From positions 1 to 64,000 of the forward strand of contig JBBRAY010000007.1 in NCBI GenBank assembly GCA_038206355.1: a stretch of DNA of 64,000 bases, in the 5' to 3' direction. Shown here in pieces: positions 16,908-26,765 of this stretch. The position numbers and the translations under genes are program-made. The DNA comes from JAPLDB01 sp038206355. GTDB lineage: Bacteria > Bacteroidota > Bacteroidia > AKYH767-A > 2013-40CM-41-45. The stretch's first letter is position 1; every line of letters begins with the position of its first letter. The notes under the pieces are model-generated. The model was given only the letters and a program-made list of their open reading frames with translations. It did no database searches and had not been told where the DNA came from.

Positions 16908-18050
16908 TTAGTTTGACACCATTTTATAAATCTCATCAACGATTTTTTCTGCTGAATTTTTTAATGCCAGTTTTGAAATATTATCTGACAACTTTTTTTG
17001 CTGAGCGGAATCATTTATAAGTAAAAGCGCTTTGTCAACAAGTATTGAATCTGTTTCTGCATCGTGTACAAGTATTGCGGCATTTTTGTTTACCAGTGCC
17101 ATCGCATTTTTTGTCTGATGGTCTTCTGCCACATTGGGAGATGGAACCAGTATGCAGGGTTTTGCAACGAGTTCCAGTTCAGAAACAGAGCTGGCGCCTG
17201 CCCTGGATACCACTACGTCGGCGCAGCTGTAAGCAAGATCCATTCTGCTGATGAAGTCACAAACATGAAGATCACTGTTTTTAAACTCCGACAAAGAATC
17301 ATTGGCGATCGAAATGAAGTTTTTGCCTGTCTGCCAGATGAGCTGGATATCCTGTCCCGTAATTTTTTTTAGTCCTTTGTTTATGGCCAGGTTGATATTT
17401 CTTGCGCCCAGACTTCCGCCGATGACAAGCAATGTTTTTTTATTTTCACTCAGGCCAAAATATTTCAGCGCTTCCGCTTTTTTTCCTTCAATCTGAATTA
17501 CATCCTGACGCACAGGATTTCCTGTCATCACGATTTTATCTTTCTTAAAATATTTTTCCATGCCGTCATATGCGACGCATACTTTCTTTACCCTTCCGGA
17601 TAAAATTTTATTGGTGATCCCCGCAAACGAATTCTGCTCCTGGATGAGGGAAGGAATTTTCATCATCGTGGCAGCATATAACAGTGGTCCGCTGGCATAT
17701 CCGCCAACACCCACTGCTGCATCAGGGTTGAATGTACTGATGATGCTGCGCGATTTTAATACACTTCCAATCACTTTAAAGGGCAATAAAAAATTTTTCA
17801 GATCCAGTTTCCTTTGTATCCCTGCTATCTTTAATCCTTCAATCATATATCCTGCTGCAGGAACTTTTTCCATTTCCATTCTCCCTTCTGCACCGACGAA
17901 CAGAATTTCGGTTTCGGGGTTTACCCGTTTCAATTCATTGGCAATGGCAATGGCAGGAAAAATGTGCCCACCTGTGCCACCACCGCTGATGATTACTTTT
18001 AATTTATGCCGTTGCAAGTTCACCGCCGCCATCTTTCTTTTCTTTTTCAA
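16908..18050 (-). CDS. murG: UDP-GlcNAc:undecaprenyl-PP-MurNAc-pentapeptide GlcNAc transferase
   Basis: Membrane-associated GT28 glycosyltransferase that converts lipid I to lipid II. Glycine-rich loop SGGGTGGHIFPAIAIA near residues 21-36, VGGYASGPLLYA, LVIGGSLGARNIN and the donor-binding VVSRAGASSVSELE are present. The ATG at 18050 would put the first 15 codons inside the end of ftsW; a later ATG at 18032 is equally possible, so the start is uncertain by six codons. The frame overlap with ftsW shows translational coupling. Confidence 0.96.
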   Translation of the reverse strand: MKKKRKMAAVNLQRHKLKVIISGGGTGGHIFPAIAIANELKRVNPETEILFVGAEGRMEMEKVPAAGYMIEGLKIAGIQRKLDLKNFLLPFKVIGSVLKSRSIISTFNPDAAVGVGGYASGPLLYAATMMKIPSLIQEQNSFAGITNKILSGRVKKVCVAYDGMEKYFKKDKIVMTGNPVRQDVIQIEGKKAEALKYFGLSENKKTLLVIGGSLGARNINLAINKGLKKITGQDIQLIWQTGKNFISIANDSLSEFKNSDLHVCDFISRMDLAYSCADVVVSRAGASSVSELELVAKPCILVPSPNVAEDHQTKNAMALVNKNAAILVHDAETDSILVDKALLLINDSAQQKKLSDNISKLALKNSAEKIVDEIYKMVSN

Positions 18051-19170
18051 CTTCTCTGCTTACACTGAGAATTATACCAAGCGCAATACTTGTGAATAGC
18101 GTAGAAGTTCCGCCCATACTGACGAGCGGCAGGGGCTGTCCGGTGACCGGGAATAAGTTGACGGCCACGGCCATATTGATCATTGCCTGGAACACAAGCA
18201 TGAAGCTGCAACCTACGGCCAGCAGTGTTGCAAAGGCGCGCGGACTATGATTAATGAATCTTATCACTCTGAAAAAAAGGAGGAGGTATAAAAATATCAT
18301 GAGTACGCCGCCAAAAATAAAACCATATTCTTCAATGATGATGGCGAAAATAAAATCAGAATAGGGATGTGGAAGGAAATTCCGTTGCGTGCTGTTGCCC
18401 GGAAATTTTCCGACCAATCCACCACTTGCGATTGCAATTTTCGCCTGTTCTGCCTGGTAGTTATCATTTCCATCACCACTTTTAAAATCTTTCACCCTGT
18501 TGATCCATGTCACCACTCTTCCTTTATCGTTTGAATAATATTTTATTGCGATATATCCTGAAAGAAGTACCACTCCGAGTCCGCACATGATCATAACATA
18601 TTTCATATTTATCCTGCCAATGAACATCAGTACAATACAGGTAAAAAAAACGAGCAAAGAAGTGGAAAGGTTGGCCGGGAGAATCAGACCGCAAACTACC
18701 AGCACAGGAACCATGATGGGAAGAAATGCCGTTTTGAAATCTTTAATGTTTTCCTGTTTCCGTGATAGCATACGGGCTACAAACATGATCAATGCAAGCT
18801 TTGCAAGGTCGGATGTTTGAAAGGATGAATTGATTCCCGGCAGCGACAACCAGCGACTTGCAGAGTTCAGGTTTGTTCCGAAGATCAGCGTAAGAAGCAA
18901 TAACGGTATGGCAATCACCAATGCGATCTGAGAAATCCGGGAATATACATTATAGCGGATGCGGTGTGCGAGATACATCAATGCCAGTCCGATGATGAGG
19001 AAGCGCGCCTGGCGGAAAAGATAAAATTCAGTGTTACCGCTCTGGTATTTATAGGCCAGCGTTCCTGTAGAACTGTAAACTGCCAGCAGCGAGAACAAAG
19101 TAAGGATGAACACCACCAGCCAGATGGTGCGGTCTCCTTTGAAATATTTATCAAGCCAGGTGCTATGCAT
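18004..19170 (-). CDS. ftsW: Septal peptidoglycan glycosyltransferase FtsW (SEDS)
   Basis: SEDS-family polymerase of septal glycan strands, paired with the transpeptidase FtsI encoded upstream in this cluster. It is a polytopic membrane protein with about ten hydrophobic helices, starting at TIWLVVFILTLFSLLAVYS (residues 15-33). Family signatures include SASRWLSLPG, the catalytic-loop region SGGLVGKFPGNSTQRN, PHPYSDFIFAIIIEEYG and the closing LPLVSMGGTSTLFTSIALG split at its motif. Length 388 is normal. It overlaps murG by 47 bases at its 3' end. Confidence 0.96.
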   Translation of the reverse strand: MHSTWLDKYFKGDRTIWLVVFILTLFSLLAVYSSTGTLAYKYQSGNTEFYLFRQARFLIIGLALMYLAHRIRYNVYSRISQIALVIAIPLLLLTLIFGTNLNSASRWLSLPGINSSFQTSDLAKLALIMFVARMLSRKQENIKDFKTAFLPIMVPVLVVCGLILPANLSTSLLVFFTCIVLMFIGRINMKYVMIMCGLGVVLLSGYIAIKYYSNDKGRVVTWINRVKDFKSGDGNDNYQAEQAKIAIASGGLVGKFPGNSTQRNFLPHPYSDFIFAIIIEEYGFIFGGVLMIFLYLLLFFRVIRFINHSPRAFATLLAVGCSFMLVFQAMINMAVAVNLFPVTGQPLPLVSMGGTSTLFTSIALGIILSVSREVEKEKKDGGGELATA

Positions 19171-19205
19171 GATTTTCAGAAATTAAATTGTTGCAACTGA
19201 TTAAT

Positions 19206-20543
19206 CTAAAGTCCTCTTACGGCAGCTTTAAACTGACGTCCACGGTCTTCATAATTTTCAAATAGGTCAAAACTTGCGCAGGCAGGGGAGAGGAGAACGA
19301 TATAACCGGGTTTTGCAATGCGGTAGCTTTCTCTTACGGCTTCTTCTGCAGAGGCTACGTCAACAATTTCATCCACCATTGATTTGAATGCCTTGTGAAT
19401 TTTTTTTGTTTCAGTGCCCATGCAAATGATGGCCTTTACTTTTTCTTTCACAAGTTCTTCAAGCATTGAATAGTCATTGCCTTTGTCAACACCGCCAAGG
19501 ATCAGCACTACAGGACGATGGAAGGTTTCCAGTGCATACCATGTTGAATTGATGTTTGTGGCTTTTGAGTCGTTGATGTAGTCAGTTCCGTTTACTGACA
19601 TCACATATTCGAGACGATGTTCGATGTTATGGAAATCTGAAATGCTTTCGCGCACCATGTCTTTGCGGATTTCCAGAGCGCGTGCAGAAAGTGCCGCCGC
19701 CATACTGTTGTAAATGTTGTGTTTGCCTTGTAGGGCGAGGTCCTGAATAAGCATAGTAAATTGGTTAGTGTTAGTTAGTATTTGAATTGATTTGTCTTCG
19801 AGCCATGCTCCTTTGTCGAGTTTTTTTTTTATCGAAAAGGGATATTGTTGCGCTTTAATATTTGTGTTGCCGATATATTGATTCGTGAGTTCATCGTCAG
19901 CGCAATAAATGAATACGTCAGATGCCGTCTGGTTTTGAGTGACCCTGAATTTTGACGACGCATAGTTTTCCAATTTGTAGTCGTACCGGTCAAGGTGATC
20001 CGGTGTGATGTTAGTGAGGATAGCGATGTCGCACTTGAAATCAAACATGCCATCAAGTTGAAAGCTGCTGAGTTCTACGACATAGTGATCATGATTCTCC
20101 TCTGCAACCTGCAAAGCCAGGCTTTTTCCCACGTTGCCTGCAAGTCCTACATTTAACCCGGCTTTTTTCAGAATGTGATGCGTGAGCAAAGTGGTTGTCG
20201 TCTTTCCATTCGTTCCGGTGATACCGATCATCTTCGCATTGGTATAGCGGCCGGCAAATTCTATTTCTGAAATCACCGGGATTTGCTGCTCACGTACTTT
20301 CTTTACGATCTCAGTTTTATCGGGTATTCCCGGACTCTTGATTATTTCTTTTGCTACGAGTATTTTTTCCTCCGAATGTTTTCCTTCTTCAAATTCAATT
20401 CCGTGTTTGGTAAGAATGCTTTTGTATTTATCTGAAATTTTTCCGCCATCACTTACGAATACCTCGAAGCCCTTCTTCAGTGCAAGCACTGCAGCTCCAA
20501 CTCCGCTTTCGGCGGCTCCAAGTATGACGACTTTCTCCTGCAT
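19206..20543 (-). CDS. murD: UDP-N-acetylmuramoylalanine--D-glutamate ligase
   Basis: Adds D-Glu to UDP-MurNAc-L-Ala. The N-terminal nucleotide-binding segment VVILGAAESGVGAAVLALKKG (motif GAAESGVGAA at 9-18), the ATP P-loop GITGTNGKTTTTLL, YVVELSSFQL, NITPDHLDRY and the C-terminal NDSKATNINSTWYALE all match the family. Length 445 is usual. It lies one base from the mraY stop. Confidence 0.97.
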   Translation of the reverse strand: MQEKVVILGAAESGVGAAVLALKKGFEVFVSDGGKISDKYKSILTKHGIEFEEGKHSEEKILVAKEIIKSPGIPDKTEIVKKVREQQIPVISEIEFAGRYTNAKMIGITGTNGKTTTTLLTHHILKKAGLNVGLAGNVGKSLALQVAEENHDHYVVELSSFQLDGMFDFKCDIAILTNITPDHLDRYDYKLENYASSKFRVTQNQTASDVFIYCADDELTNQYIGNTNIKAQQYPFSIKKKLDKGAWLEDKSIQILTNTNQFTMLIQDLALQGKHNIYNSMAAALSARALEIRKDMVRESISDFHNIEHRLEYVMSVNGTDYINDSKATNINSTWYALETFHRPVVLILGGVDKGNDYSMLEELVKEKVKAIICMGTETKKIHKAFKSMVDEIVDVASAEEAVRESYRIAKPGYIVLLSPACASFDLFENYEDRGRQFKAAVRGL

Positions 20544-20544
20544 T

Positions 20545-21816
20545 TTATCTCAACTTCAGTGTTACAAACGTGACCACGGCAAGCATGATTCCGATGATGA
20601 GGAAACGTGTAACTATTTTTGATTCGTGATATCCTGATTTCTGGTAGTGGTGATGCAACGGCGACATCTTAAACAACCGGTGCGCTCTTGCATATTCAAT
20701 TCCCCGCTTCCGCTTCTGGTATTTGAAATAATAAACCTGAAGTATGACTGAAACATTTTCCACAAGAAATATTCCGCAGAGAACCGGTATCAGCAATTCT
20801 TTCCTGATGGCAATGGCAAATGTTGCGATGATTCCGCCCAATGCCAGGCTTCCGGTATCTCCCATGAAAACCTGCGCCGGATAAGCATTGTACCACATGA
20901 AGCCGATGCATGCCCCAACAAAAGCAGCGATAAATACCACGAGTTCACCGGTATTCGGAATGTACATGATATTCAGGTAATTCGCGAATACCGTATTGCC
21001 GGATACATAAGCAAGAATGCCAAGCGTAGCTCCGATGATTGCTGACGTACCAGTAGCAAGTCCGTCTATTCCATCAGTAATATTGGCTCCGTTGGATACA
21101 GCGGTAATAATGAGTATGACGAATGGAATAAAAATCAGCCATGCATACTTTTTATAATCCGGCCCGAGCCATGACAACATTTTTGCATACTCGAATTCAT
21201 TGTTCTTATAGAAGGGAATGGTCGTTTTTGTAGACTTTATATTTTCAGGAGAGTAAAGCATGTTTTCATTTTTCCTGAGGTCCTCGACAATATTTTTTGT
21301 TTCACGCTCTACAATAATTTCATTCGACATCATTTTTTCCCTGACCACCACATTTGGATTGAAGTACATTGTACATCCTACAATCAACCCCAGTCCGATT
21401 TGTCCGAGAACTTTGAATTTTCCGGCAAGACCCTTTTTATCTTTCTTAAAAACTTTGATGTAATCATCGAGGTAGCCGATGAGCCCGAGCCATACTGTGG
21501 TTACGATCATGATGATTACATAGACATTCATCAGCCGTGCAAAAAGGAGGGTGGGAATTAATATGGCAGCGATGATGATCAGTCCGCCCATGGTAGGTGT
21601 TCCCTGTTTTTGCATCTGGCCTTCCAACCCGAGATCCCTGACCGTTTCACCGATTTGTTTTTTGCGCAGGTATTTGATGATGTTTTTTCCGAATATCATG
21701 GATATCATCAGCGACACAATGATGGCAAGTGCAGCCCGGAATGAGATGTATTGGAATACACCGGCTCCGGGCACATTAAATTCCTGATGGAGATATTTAA
21801 AAAAATAGTACAGCAC
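20545..21816 (-). CDS. mraY: Phospho-MurNAc-pentapeptide translocase
   Basis: Integral membrane enzyme that transfers phospho-MurNAc-pentapeptide to undecaprenyl phosphate to make lipid I. The motifs GTPTMGGLIIIAA, GYLDDYIKVFKKDKKGL, ANITDGIDGLATG, FMGDTGSLALGG and MSPLHHHYQKSG are intact, with about ten helices. The protein is 423 residues against about 360 in Enterobacteria, owing to a polar insertion of some 60 residues (about 150-215, VREKMMSNEIIVERETKN onward) between membrane helices; this insertion is common in Bacteroidota MraY. Confidence 0.97.
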   Translation of the reverse strand: MLYYFFKYLHQEFNVPGAGVFQYISFRAALAIIVSLMISMIFGKNIIKYLRKKQIGETVRDLGLEGQMQKQGTPTMGGLIIIAAILIPTLLFARLMNVYVIIMIVTTVWLGLIGYLDDYIKVFKKDKKGLAGKFKVLGQIGLGLIVGCTMYFNPNVVVREKMMSNEIIVERETKNIVEDLRKNENMLYSPENIKSTKTTIPFYKNNEFEYAKMLSWLGPDYKKYAWLIFIPFVILIITAVSNGANITDGIDGLATGTSAIIGATLGILAYVSGNTVFANYLNIMYIPNTGELVVFIAAFVGACIGFMWYNAYPAQVFMGDTGSLALGGIIATFAIAIRKELLIPVLCGIFLVENVSVILQVYYFKYQKRKRGIEYARAHRLFKMSPLHHHYQKSGYHESKIVTRFLIIGIMLAVVTFVTLKLR

Positions 21817-21818
21817 TG

Positions 21819-23276
21819 TTATTCGAATAATTGAAACATTTCACCCAAAATTTCTTTATCGTCGAAAGGAGTTCGAACACCTTTTATTTCCTGATATTTT
21901 TCATGGCCTTTTCCCGCGATGAGAATTACATCGCCGGGTTGTGCAATGCTTACAGCAGTTTTTATCGCTTCTTTTCTATCTACGATGGACAAAGCCTTGC
22001 GCGCTTCACCCAATGCAATTCCTTTTTCCATGGCACGGATTATTTCTCCCGGATCTTCTGATCGCGGATTGTCAGACGTGAGGATTACTTTGTCGCTCAT
22101 TTCACAGGCAATCCTGGCCATCACAGGTCGTTTGGTGGAGTCGCGGTCGCCGCCGCACCCTACAACTGTTATTACTTTTCCCTGGCCGGAGACATCATGA
22201 ATTGTTTTCAGGACATTCTCCAGCGCATCAGGTGTGTGTGCATAATCCACCACACCTACAATTTTTTTCTTTGAAGTGAGGTAGTCGAATCGGCCTTCCA
22301 CCGGATCAAGGTTACTGAGCTGAGTAAGTACCTGTAACTTGTCTTCACCCAGCAGCACCGCTGTTGCATAGGCTGCTGTAAGGTTGTAGGCATTGAAACT
22401 TCCCACCAGGCGACACAATACTTCATGTCCATCCATGTTCAGGATGAGCCCTTCAAAATGATTTTCAATGAGCTTGCATTTGTAATCGGAAAGTGTTTTT
22501 AAGCTGTATGTAAATTTCCTTGCATGGGAATTCTGCAGCATGACTTTTCCGTTTTTGTCATCGGTGTTCGTGAGTGCAAATGCATCATTGCTTAATCCGT
22601 CGAAGAATGTTTTTTTCGCTTTGAGGTATGCTTCAAAAGTCTTGTGGTAGTCGAGGTGGTCGTGCGTAAGATTGGTGAAAACGCCTCCTGTAAATTTCAA
22701 TCCTGCAATCCGTTTCTGAGAGATGGCATGTGAGCTCACTTCCATAAAGCAGTAATTACAGCCTTCGTCAACCATTCTTGCCAGCAATGCATTCAGTTGT
22801 ACTGAGTCAGGTGTGGTGTGCGTTGCGGAGATTTCTTCGTCGTTGATTTTATTTTTAACCGTGGAAAGCAATCCAACTCTGTTACCGGATTTTCTGAAGA
22901 GCTGATAGAGCAGGGTAGTGGTCGTTGTTTTTCCGTTTGTTCCCGTAACGCCAACCAGCTTTAATTTCTCCGATGGATTGTCATAAAAATTTGCAGCGAT
23001 AATGCTCAAGGCTGTCGAACTGTCTGTGACTGCCACGTACGTGATACCTTCTTTTCTGTCCGCCGGAATTTCCTCACACACGATAGCCGTACATCCTTTT
23101 TCAATAACATCATTGATAAATTTATGTCCGTCGCTCGTGGTACCGCGTGTAGCAATGAACACAGCGCCTGCTTTTGCTTTGCGCGAGTCAAAACAAACTT
23201 CAGCGATGTTGAGTTCAGTTGTACCGTGTACCTCTGTTAATCCCGCTTTGTATAGTAATTCCTTCAACGGTTTCAT
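21819..23276 (-). CDS. murE: UDP-MurNAc-tripeptide synthetase, meso-diaminopimelate type
   Basis: Adds the third residue of the stem peptide. P-loop GVTGTNGKTTTTTLLY, HTTPDSVQLNALL, MEVSSHAISQKRI and VVDYAHTPDALENVL mark the Mur ligase. The substrate motif in the C-terminal domain is SDNPRSEDP; DNPR is the version read as specificity for meso-diaminopimelate rather than lysine, so the peptidoglycan is predicted to be of the DAP type. Its ATG overlaps the ftsI stop by 4 bases. Confidence 0.96.
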   Translation of the reverse strand: MKPLKELLYKAGLTEVHGTTELNIAEVCFDSRKAKAGAVFIATRGTTSDGHKFINDVIEKGCTAIVCEEIPADRKEGITYVAVTDSSTALSIIAANFYDNPSEKLKLVGVTGTNGKTTTTTLLYQLFRKSGNRVGLLSTVKNKINDEEISATHTTPDSVQLNALLARMVDEGCNYCFMEVSSHAISQKRIAGLKFTGGVFTNLTHDHLDYHKTFEAYLKAKKTFFDGLSNDAFALTNTDDKNGKVMLQNSHARKFTYSLKTLSDYKCKLIENHFEGLILNMDGHEVLCRLVGSFNAYNLTAAYATAVLLGEDKLQVLTQLSNLDPVEGRFDYLTSKKKIVGVVDYAHTPDALENVLKTIHDVSGQGKVITVVGCGGDRDSTKRPVMARIACEMSDKVILTSDNPRSEDPGEIIRAMEKGIALGEARKALSIVDRKEAIKTAVSIAQPGDVILIAGKGHEKYQEIKGVRTPFDDKEILGEMFQLFE

Positions 23277-25378
23277 CCCAGCTCAATCATTATTTTTTGT
23301 CCCCTCATTATTTTTGTTCCCGGATCAAGTGATTGTTTTTTTACTGCGCCTTTTCCATTCACCCTCACATTCAGTCCTGAGTTTTCCAGCAGATAAATTG
23401 CATCCCGGATTCCCATTCCAATAACATTCGGAACAGATCCAAATTGCGTTTTGCGTTCTGTCATCACCACACCGTCAGCAGTGGCCGATGTAGAAACCCA
23501 TTTTGAATCGTTGTTTTTGCGGAGAACCTTTACGTTTAAACCGGTCAACACTTTATTCAGATCTTTATTCTGACCGGCTTTTGTTTCAGGTATGTTTTTA
23601 TTTTCTGAGTTGCTCGCGACGAGTTCATTGTGCAGCTGCATGTCATTGGAAAAAACTTTGTCCGCGATTTCTTTAAAAATTGGAGCGGACACAGCACCAC
23701 CAACATATTCACCACCTGAGGGTGCGTAGACGACAGCTATGCAGGAATATTTCGGACGATCAGCAGGAAAGTATCCGGCAAAGGATGCCTGGTACGTCAT
23801 GTGTGATTTATCGTACCCGAATTTTGGTTTTTGAATCTGTGCTGTACCCGTTTTACCGGCCACTTTGTAATTGACGTTTTTCAATGCCTTTCCTGTACCG
23901 CTGTCAATAACCGCTTCAAGCAGTTCATGCGCTTTGGCAATGGTAGATTGTGATACAATAGAATCGCGGATGATTTCTGTCGGAAATGATTTAACAAGTT
24001 GTCCGTGATAACGGATCTCTTTTACAAATTTCGGTTTCACCATGCGCCCGTTATTTGCGATGGCATTATAAAAGGTCAAAGTCTGCAACGGGGAAATGAG
24101 CACTTCATAGCCAATAGATGTCCATGGAAGTGAAACGCAAGGATTCCAGTCCTTGTCCTTTGCACTTTTTATGCGTGGCTTACCTTCGCCTTCAATCTGC
24201 AATCCGAGCTTAGAATTCAGGCCGAAGGATTTCAGCTTGTCTAAAAAATCCTGCTGGCGTTTCGCATAATAATGTGTGATGATTTTTGAAATGCCGACAT
24301 TCGAAGAAGTCATGAATGCTTCTCTTACTGTAAGCCTGGATTTTTTAGGAGGATGTGCATCTCTCATGGGCTGACCACAGTATGTCATCTCTCCATTTCC
24401 GACGTCAATGATTTCATCAAGGTCAATCAGGCCGTCGTCAATGCCTGCAACCAGTGAAGCCAGTTTCATTGTTGAACCCGGCTCTGTCGCTTCTGCTATG
24501 GCGTAATTAAAATTCTCCTTGTAGGAGCCATCAGATGTTTTTGAAAGATTTGCAATGGCAACGATGTTTCCTGTTTCCACTTCCATCACCACTACACAAC
24601 CGTGGTCAGCATTGTTTTTGATCAGGTGTTCTCCCAGTGCATTTTCTGCTACATCCTGAATGTTTACATTAATTGTTGTGATGATGTCGTTTCCGTCTTT
24701 TGGCTCCACCACTTCTTTGTCGTTCAGCGGCATCCATACTCCGCCTGCAATGCGCTGCATTAAACGTGATCCGCTTGCACCCTGGAGGCTTCCGTCGAAG
24801 GACGCTTCAATACCAACAGGTTTCACGTCGCGCAGTGTTCCGATTGTTCTTTGTGCCAGTTCCTTAAAAGGCAATTCCCTGATGTTGCGCTGTTGAATCA
24901 TCAAACCTCCTTTATATTTTCCAAGGCGGAAAAGTGGAAATTGCTTTAGCGTTTTCATTTGGGTATAATGCACGTTTTTCTGAATCAGAAAATAACGGCT
25001 GCCATCATTCCATGCTTCATGCAGTTCATGATTGTATTCTGATTTTGACTTGTCATTGAAAAGATTGGAAAGACACAATGAAAGAGAGTCGACATTTTTT
25101 TTAAATGCCTCTTCAGTAAGCCCGTCGGCTTTAAGATCCATTCGTATGTCATAGATTGGAACAGAGGTGGCAAGCAGACTTCCATCGCTTGAAAAAATAT
25201 TTCCACGCGAAGCTTCAATACTTCTGATCTGCGTGGTAAGTGAATCCGCTTTAGATCTCCAGTAGTCTCCTTCAACGAATTGAATCCTGAATATCTGTAT
25301 ACAGATTGCAATACCAAAAAGAAGAAAGCAGGCGAATACCAGGTATATGCGCCACATGATGTCCTTCTTGATTTCCAT
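23273..25378 (-). CDS. ftsI: Septal transpeptidase FtsI (PBP3) with PASTA domain
   Basis: Class B penicillin-binding protein that cross-links septal peptidoglycan. One N-terminal transmembrane helix (about 9-28), the dimerisation domain with RGNIFSSDGSLLATS, then the transpeptidase domain with Ser302 in STMK (302-305), SSN (358-360) and KTG (509-511). A single PASTA domain closes the protein (SVPNVIGMGIRDAIYLLENSG, motif from about residue 645), as in PBP2x-like proteins. At 701 residues it is longer than E. coli PBP3 because of the PASTA part and linker. It follows the FtsL-like gene by 53 bases. Confidence 0.96.
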   Translation of the reverse strand: MEIKKDIMWRIYLVFACFLLFGIAICIQIFRIQFVEGDYWRSKADSLTTQIRSIEASRGNIFSSDGSLLATSVPIYDIRMDLKADGLTEEAFKKNVDSLSLCLSNLFNDKSKSEYNHELHEAWNDGSRYFLIQKNVHYTQMKTLKQFPLFRLGKYKGGLMIQQRNIRELPFKELAQRTIGTLRDVKPVGIEASFDGSLQGASGSRLMQRIAGGVWMPLNDKEVVEPKDGNDIITTINVNIQDVAENALGEHLIKNNADHGCVVVMEVETGNIVAIANLSKTSDGSYKENFNYAIAEATEPGSTMKLASLVAGIDDGLIDLDEIIDVGNGEMTYCGQPMRDAHPPKKSRLTVREAFMTSSNVGISKIITHYYAKRQQDFLDKLKSFGLNSKLGLQIEGEGKPRIKSAKDKDWNPCVSLPWTSIGYEVLISPLQTLTFYNAIANNGRMVKPKFVKEIRYHGQLVKSFPTEIIRDSIVSQSTIAKAHELLEAVIDSGTGKALKNVNYKVAGKTGTAQIQKPKFGYDKSHMTYQASFAGYFPADRPKYSCIAVVYAPSGGEYVGGAVSAPIFKEIADKVFSNDMQLHNELVASNSENKNIPETKAGQNKDLNKVLTGLNVKVLRKNNDSKWVSTSATADGVVMTERKTQFGSVPNVIGMGIRDAIYLLENSGLNVRVNGKGAVKKQSLDPGTKIMRGQKIMIELG

Positions 25379-25431
25379 GAGTTGTTGAGGTTTCCTTTGG
25401 GTTGGTATAATGATCCGGCCGGTTCCGGTTT

Positions 25432-25839
25432 TTATTTTTTCTTTTTCTCTACTGAAACAATCGTAATCTTTTTCTGCGGCTCGACGGCTTCTCTGATATT
25501 GTTGGGTGCAATTGTTTTTGCAACCTCTGATTGCTTGGTCTTAAATGACAATTCAGAGCTCGTGGAAATGAATTCTGCGCGCTTCTCTTTCATTTCATTC
25601 TTAACACTATTTATTTCCCTGATGGTTCTTTCCGCATAATAACTGTTGCCGATATAGAAGAGGATGAGTACAGTGATAAACAGGATGAAAGGCATCATTT
25701 TAACTACCTGGTTGCGGTTGAAAATGCCAAACACGTGCATCATTTTCAGAAGCCTGCGTGCCGATTTCGAAGTGCGCTTTTTTTTCGGGGCTTCTTCAAC
25801 AACCTCTTCAGGTTTTTGCTTCAGTGAATTTTTTGCCAT
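25432..25839 (-). CDS. FtsL-like divisome protein
   Basis: Small bitopic membrane protein: a basic N-terminus (PKKKRTSKSARRLLKMM), one helix at about residues 50-67 (PFILFITVLILFYIGNSYY) and a coiled-coil stretch (TIREINSVKNEMKEKRAEF) facing the periplasm. Length 135. Sequence identity to FtsL is always weak; the topology and the place between rsmH and ftsI are what identify it. The C-terminus ends in KKITIVSVEKKKK. It would act with FtsQ and an unlinked FtsB-like partner to activate FtsW-FtsI. Confidence 0.82.
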   Translation of the reverse strand: MAKNSLKQKPEEVVEEAPKKKRTSKSARRLLKMMHVFGIFNRNQVVKMMPFILFITVLILFYIGNSYYAERTIREINSVKNEMKEKRAEFISTSSELSFKTKQSEVAKTIAPNNIREAVEPQKKITIVSVEKKKK

Positions 25840-25844
25840 TTGTA

Positions 25845-26765
25845 TCAGATCTTATTTTTTTCCGCGATTCTCATTCTTCCACTTCTTGCTCTGGTATTTT
25901 TTTCGATCTCACCTGCCGACACTTCCACCGGTTTTCTGGTGAGTGCATTAAAAGCAGTCATTGCCGGTTTGCCGAAGATGGCATCACGTTCCACCTCTCC
26001 GGAAAAATTTCCGGCAGCGATAAAATTTTTTACAAGGCGATCCTCCAGCGAATGGTAGGAAATGACAACCATCCTGCCCTTTTCTGCGATCACATCCCTG
26101 CACTGCTGGAGCATTTCTTTCAGTGCATCCAGTTCCCTGTTTACTTCGATGCGCAATGCCTGGAATACTTTAGCATAAAACTGAAATTCGTGACCCCTGT
26201 TGGTTTCTGTTTTCAGAATCTCCATCAATCCGTGAGTGGTAGTAATTTTTTTCACTACTCGCTGCTGAACAATTTTCTTTGACAATGAATTGGCCTCACG
26301 CAATTCACTGTATTCTCTGAAAATATTCCTGAGTTTTTCTACCGGATATTCATTGATGATGTTTGAAGCTGTTAATTCAGACTTACTATTCATTCGCATA
26401 TCCAGGGATGCATCAAATCGTGTGCTGAAGCCACGTTCAGCTGTATCAATCTGGTGAGAGGAAATTCCAAGGTCGGCGAGAACGCCCGTGACAGGAATGA
26501 AATGGTAGTACTGAAGGAAATTTTTCATGTACCTGAAGTTGCTCCTGATCAACATAAATCGTTTGTCGTCTATGGTATTTTGAATCGCATCTTCATCCTG
26601 GTCGAATGCGATGAGCTTACCTTTTTTACTCAATCGTTTTAAAATCTCTTTTGAATGCCCTCCGCCTCCGAATGTCACGTCCACATAAATTCCATCTGCA
26701 TCAGTCACCAGTGCGTCCACGCTTTCCCGGAGCAGCACCGGCTCATGATACTTATCCATTGTCAT
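25845..26765 (-). CDS. rsmH: 16S rRNA (cytosine1402-N4)-methyltransferase
   Basis: SAM-dependent enzyme modifying C1402 in the ribosomal P site. Motifs YHEPVLLRESVDAL (near residue 6), VDVTFGGGGHSKEIL, GVLADLGISSHQID and VISYHSLEDRLVKNF are diagnostic. Length 306 is normal. Its 5' end overlaps mraZ by 14 bases; ATG at 26765 or 26759 could be used. Confidence 0.97.
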   Translation of the reverse strand: MTMDKYHEPVLLRESVDALVTDADGIYVDVTFGGGGHSKEILKRLSKKGKLIAFDQDEDAIQNTIDDKRFMLIRSNFRYMKNFLQYYHFIPVTGVLADLGISSHQIDTAERGFSTRFDASLDMRMNSKSELTASNIINEYPVEKLRNIFREYSELREANSLSKKIVQQRVVKKITTTHGLMEILKTETNRGHEFQFYAKVFQALRIEVNRELDALKEMLQQCRDVIAEKGRMVVISYHSLEDRLVKNFIAAGNFSGEVERDAIFGKPAMTAFNALTRKPVEVSAGEIEKNTRARSGRMRIAEKNKI

